Assembly: GCA_910579275.1 (NCBI GenBank)
Contig: CAJTTO010000071.1
Span: forward strand, 1 to 12,719
Length of the DNA: 12,719 bases
Direction of reading: 5' to 3'
Origin: an uncultured Lachnospiraceae bacterium
GTDB lineage: Bacteria; Bacillota; Clostridia; Lachnospirales; Lachnospiraceae
Made by a program: the position numbers and the translations under genes. The notes under the pieces are model-generated. The model searched no databases, had not been told where the DNA came from, and saw only the letters and a program-made list of their open reading frames with translations. Shown in pieces: positions 8,088-12,719 of the stretch (positions are counted from its first letter, which is position 1; each line of letters opens with the position of its first letter).

Positions 8088-11000
8088 ACCCTTTGCTAAT
8101 AAATTCTGCAATTCTGCGAGTTTTCTTTTGTATTCCTCTAGCCATAGGTCTTTTTCTTTTTTGGATGAGCCGGATTTTTTGGATGCTTTTGGTGTGGAAG
8201 AACCATCAAAACTGAACTTATAATCAGACTTCCCATTTGCAAGCTCCGAAATTTTGTCCTGGTAATGTTTGATTGACTCGTCAAGTCCTGCTGATACGGC
8301 TCCCCTTTCCTTGGCATCGAAGGCATCCTTTAACGCTATGACGTTCTGGTAAAGCTCGCCTGTTATGCCCAGTGCATTGCACAGGTTTTCAAGTGCCTGT
8401 ATGTCAGCAATGGTGTCCAGCGGATTCTGCGAGAGTTCTTTTTGGACAAGGTACTGGTTAAGGTATTCCGCAGTTTCAGCAGAAACCATGCCAAGTTCAA
8501 CCAGTTTTGCGGCTTCATCTGCGGTAATGTCCGAAAGGTTATGTCCTGCATTGACAAGCTCCTCCTGAATATCCTTTAGGTTGGACAGGATTTCCTCTGC
8601 ATTTGTTACGCCTAAGTTTTTAAGTGATTTTACAAGTAAATCATAGGTTTCAGCCGACATGTCCGTACAGTCTGTTGTGTATATGATGTTCGTTGCAAGC
8701 CTGTCAAACTGTGCCTGTACCTCATCAGCGGTGGATGATGTATCGGATAAGACAGCCACAAAATCCTCAAATGCGGAATAATCTACTGTTATGCCGTCAA
8801 TCTCGCCCAATTTGTCCAGTTCCGACTTGACTGACTCAAATGTTTCGATGCCTACATTCTCAAGGGAGAATAGTTTTTCTCCTGTGTCGTTGTCAAATGT
8901 GAAGATGTCCTGATATGCTGATTTTAATGAATCAAATGCCGGCTTGAGCTGGGTGTTGAGCTGGTCTATTGTGTCGGAGATGGTGAGGGTAGGTGTTGTG
9001 CTGTTGATAGCACTGACTGCATCCTCTGTCCCATCAGCCATTGCCACAATCTCATTGAAAAATTCCTTAAAAGCATCAGAGCCTTCACTAGCTATAATCT
9101 CACTGTCCTTAATAGCCTGATTGAGTTTGGGGAACTGTTCAAGCATTTCAGCTGATGATAATTCACCGGATTTGTACATTGAAATCAGTTCGTCTTTTGT
9201 CTTTTCAATGCCTTCTGTGTTAAAAATGCTGGATATCTCCATGTTGTTCCAGTCATTCTTATTAGTGTACTCATAGATCAGCTTGATAGCATCATAGATG
9301 GATTCATATGTGTTAACTGCATCTGTTTCATAAGAAGTTAAATCCTCTCCATTTTCACGCTTTGCAACGGCTTTATTATACTCGTCTTCCAGTGCAAGAC
9401 GCTTTTCCTGTAAATCTGAAATGTTTTGGTTCAGTACGTCAGAGTAATCGTCTATTGCATCAATATAATCCTGTACATCCTCAATAAGGAATTCTGTATC
9501 TTCGCCATTATTCAGAGCTGCCTCATATTCCTGCTGTACCTTCTGTAACCCTTCGGTCACATTAATGTAAGCCGCAATATTCCCAACAATGTCATTTTCA
9601 CTATCAGCAATTGGGGAAATACCTGTAGACTTTGTATAGTCAAGTGTCTCCTTCAGGCGGTCTTTTGATATGTCATGTCTGCCATACTGTTTGTTATAGG
9701 CATCTACTGTCTTTGATGCTACATCCTTTGATGCCTTGTCTGCGCGTCGCTGTTCAATGTCCTGTTGCAGCATTAATTCCTTAGTAATAGCCTGTAATTC
9801 TTCAAGCTGTCCCTTTTCAGCATAAGTAAGCTTATCTTTTGCTAAAAGTTCATCCATTTTCTTGTTCTGGTCTGCTAATTCTGAATTTATGCTTTCGAGA
9901 CTGGATTTGGCAGAATCATATTCTGAGATGGCTTCGTCCATTGCCTCGTTTGCTTTTTCTATTCTATGAATCCAGTCGTCAATAACCGTAACACCTGCCT
10001 GTATTAACTGGAACACTGCCTGTAAAGCGAAACTGAATCCTATTGACATTGCAGAAGTCATTAATACAGTCTTTAACCGTAATGCGTCCGTAGACTGACC
10101 TGTGGCATTCAGATATGACCTGTACCCATTTAATGAAGCGGGTGCATCTACTGATGTTGTTTGGAGATATGCCCGTAACTGTTCGTTGTTTTGTACGACT
10201 GCACCGCCAAATGTATTTATATCTGCTGTTCCATCATTCAATTTTTCATTCCATAATTGCATAGCTTCTGATGCTTCGCGAAAATGATTTGCTTGTGTTT
10301 TATAGGCTGTAATATCAATCCCCATAAAACTACCCTGTAGATCAATCTTATGGGTACTCTTATTATATATCTGTGTTATTCCATAATTCTTATTGAGTGC
10401 TGACATCGAAGCATTAATTGTCGTTAACAAAACAGGTAATGCACCAACTGTTTCCGTCAATTTCTCGAAAGCCTGAATTGTATTATCAAGGAAAGATACG
10501 CCACCTTTAACAGCGGTTTTATTTGTTAAAGTATTAACAAAGCTATCCCAACTGTTCTGTAACTGTGCAAGCCGTCCCTCCCACGAATCCGCTGTTTTAT
10601 TTGCTTCTTCAAGTGCTGAACCAGCCCCTTGCGAAAACTCTCCAAGCATCTTTTCGTACATATCCCAGCGGCTGAGAAGGGCACTCAGCGCGTTAGCATG
10701 ATATTTACCCCCGATATCTGCAATTAACCCTTGCTTTTCTGCACTATTATCTGGTAATGAATTATATACTTCTGCTAATTCTCTAAGAACATCCATTGTG
10801 TTCCTAAGAGTGGGAACACCATCTTTCATATATTCAAGTTCTACACCTAAACTATGACATCTAGCTTCCACTTTTTTTAGCTGTTCTTCATCTATCACTT
10901 CACCATCAAATTCACCTGACACTTGTTGCAAGTTGAGAACAATACTTCTAAATGCACGTCCAATTTCGGAACCGCTTCTTTTTGTTACTGCAATCATTGT

Positions 11001-12146
11001 TGCTTCTGCCGCTGTCAGTTCATCAATAGCAACTCCGGCATTTGCAACAAATGAAGCTGATACGCGAGTTGCATCGGCGATATCTGTCAGATTTGCAGAA
11101 TTTTTGTTCGAAATATAATTTGCCCCATCAAGAGCAGCATTCAATTTCTCAACACTTCCACCGTATTTATATGCTGCATCAGTTGCTAACAGATAATTAT
11201 TCGCGCTGTCTGCTGTCATATCGCCTGCGGATTGTGCGAGCAGGGATAATTCTGCAAGTTCTGTTGACATCATTTCATAACCAGATCTCGCCATCTCTTG
11301 AACTGCTAATAGATAATTTCCTGAAACTTGTCCATATTTGCTTGCAACCTTAAAAGCCTCGTCCCCTAATTCTTTAAGCTGCTGTTTCGTCATTTCACTA
11401 GTCTTAGATACTTCAACAAGTATACTATCATTAGTTTTCAGCGTATTTAAAGACTGTCGGAATTTATTGACCGCAACAAACGCCAAGCCAAAATAATTTG
11501 AAATTTTAATGACATTTCCAAGCATACCCTTGATTCTGTCAGTTGTAGAAACTGCTGCATATCCTGTTGCTCTTACACCTGATGTAAACACTTGCAACTG
11601 GTCTGTTGCATTTCTTAATTCATCCCTGTTCGTGACAGAACTGATCACTGTACGCAGTCTTTCAGCCTCACCAAGCCAATATGACGATTCGTTGATTTTT
11701 GTGTGCTTATTGGTAAACGCTGTAAGCTGGTTTAACAGCTTTTCCCTTTTCAGATCAATATTTACACTGATTGGGTTTCTTTCTACAAATTCCCTCGCCT
11801 GTGAAACAGCCCTTCTTACCTGTGCAGTCAGCCTTTCACCATTACTGTTGATATTGAGGTTGATATCTCTTGCAGACACATTTCTCAATGCATTATTTAT
11901 TTCCCTGTTCAATTGACGATTATCAATTTTCGCCTGTAATTTAATCTGTCGCAACTGAGATTCAATCTGTTTTATTGTCTGGTTTAATTCAGTTTTTGTA
12001 GTTCCTTTTGCAAGCGTAGCTGTCAGTTTTAATTTTCTGACCACTTTTTCTAAATCCTTAATATTGGTGTTTATCTGCGTCTTGCTTTTCTGTTCATCCA
12101 ACAAAGCCAACAATTTTATCACAAATTCATTATTGCTATTACTCAA
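8088..12146 (-). CDS. Phage tail tape-measure protein, exon 1 (N-terminal 1353 codons)
   Basis: N-terminal part of a tail-length ruler, which in siphophages and myophages occupies the tail tube lumen and sets its length. Residues about 1-130 are charged coiled coil. Residues about 240-470 match the classical tape-measure core: a segment with MTKQQLKELGDEAFKVASKYG, AVQEMARSGY, then LLATDAAYKYG, VASFVANAG-like and KRSGSEIGRAFRSI stretches. Residues about 690-715 are strongly hydrophobic (SAMSIGFSFALQAVFQLI), a common feature of these proteins that may insert in the host membrane. The rest is mostly helical. The exon ends on a complete GGT codon (8090-8088) in LLAKG. If the intron is not removed the frame runs 12 more codons (RLMPSPVVIQDV) and stops at 8049. 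Continuation in exon 2 (IINEREFF) gives a smooth helical sequence. Composition is near half GC, unlike the intron cargo. Confidence 0.93.
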
Positions 12147-12156
12147 TATTCCGTTT

Positions 12157-12162
12157 CCTCCT
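12157..12162 (-). promoter_or_regulatory. Ribosome binding site that fixes a TTG start for the tape-measure gene
   Basis: AGGAGG on the minus strand, 10 nt before TTG (12146-12144). No in-frame ATG or GTG lies between the Shine-Dalgarno and residue 1, so TTG is the likely start. An ATG at about 12175 opens a 10-codon reading frame (MSKTEEETEY) whose TGA overlaps the TTG (TTGA). It has no visible Shine-Dalgarno of its own and is probably chance, though it could couple translation. Confidence 0.7.
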
Positions 12163-12178
12163 CGGTTTTGGACATAAT

Positions 12179-12204
12179 AAAAGAGAGATTATATAAACCT
12201 CTCT
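12179..12204 (-). terminator. Hairpin between the zinc-ribbon gene and the tape-measure gene
   Basis: On the minus strand AGAGAGGTT (12204-12196), loop TATAT, AATCTCTCT (12190-12182), followed by TTT and then ATT. The stem is 9 bp with one G.T pair. The stem is good, but the T run is only three to four bases, so it may be a weak intrinsic terminator, a processing site, or a structure tuning the tape-measure message. It lies about 30 nt before the start codon of the tape-measure gene. Confidence 0.5.
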
Positions 12205-12228
12205 CATGAATCAATTATTCAATTCTAA

Positions 12229-12645
12229 TTAAAATTTCTTTTGACATCTGACACACATTCTGTCAAATTTATTAGTGGCAAATCCTGTTAATAAACTAAA
12301 TTTTCTGGGAACAAGCTGTATTTCTGTGCTATGGCACCTTGGACATCTTGTTTGTGATGATGGATTTGAGCCAAACAATGGACTATTAGGTAATACTTCT
12401 TTTAATTGTCTTTCTGCCTCTTTCATATCTACTGCCTGAAATGTATATAATGGAGTAAATTTACTGGATAAAGTATTATCTAACATTCCTCCACCTTCTT
12501 TATAATAATAAAATGTCTGCATTTCTTTTTCTTTATCTATCGTCTCATCACTAAAGGAAGCACCACACACAGGGCAGCACTCAAAATTTTTTGCCACCTC
12601 GAACTTATATTCAGTACCGCATTTCTCACAAACAATCTTTCCCAT
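12229..12645 (-). CDS. Small double zinc-ribbon protein upstream of the tape-measure gene
   Basis: 138 residues. Two zinc-binding ends are visible: an N-terminal ribbon with C6/C9 and C24/C27 (C23 is also Cys), and a C-terminal ribbon with C101/C104 and C131/C134. The C-terminal ribbon has the sequence style SLLTGFATNKFDR between its two CxxC knuckles. The middle (about 45-95) is polar with no recognisable domain. The ATG is preceded by GGGAGGTG at a normal distance, which supports this start. It lies just upstream of the tape-measure gene on the same strand, where tail-assembly genes usually sit, so a role in tail or virion assembly is possible, but that is inference from position only. Four cysteine pairs make zinc binding likely; nucleic-acid or protein binding cannot be told apart. 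No catalytic motif is seen. Confidence 0.85.
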   Translation of the reverse strand: MGKIVCEKCGTEYKFEVAKNFECCPVCGASFSDETIDKEKEMQTFYYYKEGGGMLDNTLSSKFTPLYTFQAVDMKEAERQLKEVLPNSPLFGSNPSSQTRCPRCHSTEIQLVPRKFSLLTGFATNKFDRMCVRCQKKF

Positions 12646-12719
12646 GCCCTACACCTCCCACACAACAAGTGTGCTCTCGGAAACTCGAACCCCTTGTTTT
12701 ATAAGGCTTCAGAAATTTC

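Noticed and set aside
8011..8223. Plus-strand 70-codon frame
   Set aside because: Antisense to the exon 1 end and the P1-P5 part of intron 1; no start signals.
12661..12690. tRNA T-arm-like string GGGGTTCGAGTTTCC
   Set aside because: The stem needs several G.T pairs, one pair fails, and no acceptor stem or CCA is seen. Not a tRNA end on this evidence.
12628..12719. Minus-strand open frame entering from the right edge and overlapping the zinc-ribbon start, or an alternative frame ending in EISEAL at about 12699
   Set aside because: Too short to tell which frame is coding; it could be the end of a tail-assembly chaperone gene. Not called.
1..12719. CRISPR array, insertion sequence or att site
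   Set aside because: No short regularly spaced direct repeats, no transposase-like frame and no paired terminal inverted repeats were noticed.

Overview
The window is a minus-strand stretch of a tailed-phage (or prophage) tail module, most likely from a low-to-mid GC Firmicute such as a gut Clostridia/Lachnospiraceae lineage. I infer that host from the style of the tape-measure protein, the AGGAGG-type ribosome binding sites and TTG start use, and the AT-rich inserts. No tool was run; everything below comes from reading the sequence.

The main result is that what look like three unrelated genes are the exons of ONE tail tape-measure gene interrupted by TWO group I introns. Reading the minus strand: a small double zinc-ribbon gene (12645-12229); a short hairpin; tape-measure exon 1 (12146-8088, 1353 codons); intron 1 (8087-6579, 1509 nt); exon 2 (6578-2263, 4316 nt); intron 2 (2262-614, 1649 nt); exon 3 (613 to the window edge, still open). 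Each intron has a P1 helix ending in the U.G pair at the 5' splice site, the R and S core motifs, a P3 and P7 that pair, a terminal G, and splice positions that restore the reading frame exactly. The spliced product has at least 2996 residues. Unspliced messages stop 12 and 7 codons past the two 5' splice sites.

Each intron carries a nested cargo in a peripheral loop. Both cargoes are far more AT-rich than the exons. Intron 2 holds, in its P8 loop, a 424-residue homing-endonuclease-like protein with four zinc-binding units and a Vsr/EDxHD-like nuclease core. Intron 1 is stranger. In its P6 loop, held by a perfect 14-bp clamp, sits a NYN-domain (PIN-like) nuclease instead of a recognised homing endonuclease. 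Its start codon is joined to the NYN core only across a T TTT TTA slippery heptamer. After the NYN stop codon comes a near-consensus sigma70-type promoter overlapped by a 9-bp inverted repeat (operator-like), then about 90 nt of non-coding sequence ending in a strong intrinsic terminator. I read this as a candidate small RNA gene nested in the intron. This NYN + small-RNA cargo is the best candidate here for an undescribed system; its function is unknown.

The tape-measure protein itself has a classical N-terminal tape-measure domain, a hydrophobic segment, long coiled-coil regions, and an internal array of three about 95-residue repeats spaced 145-160 residues apart.
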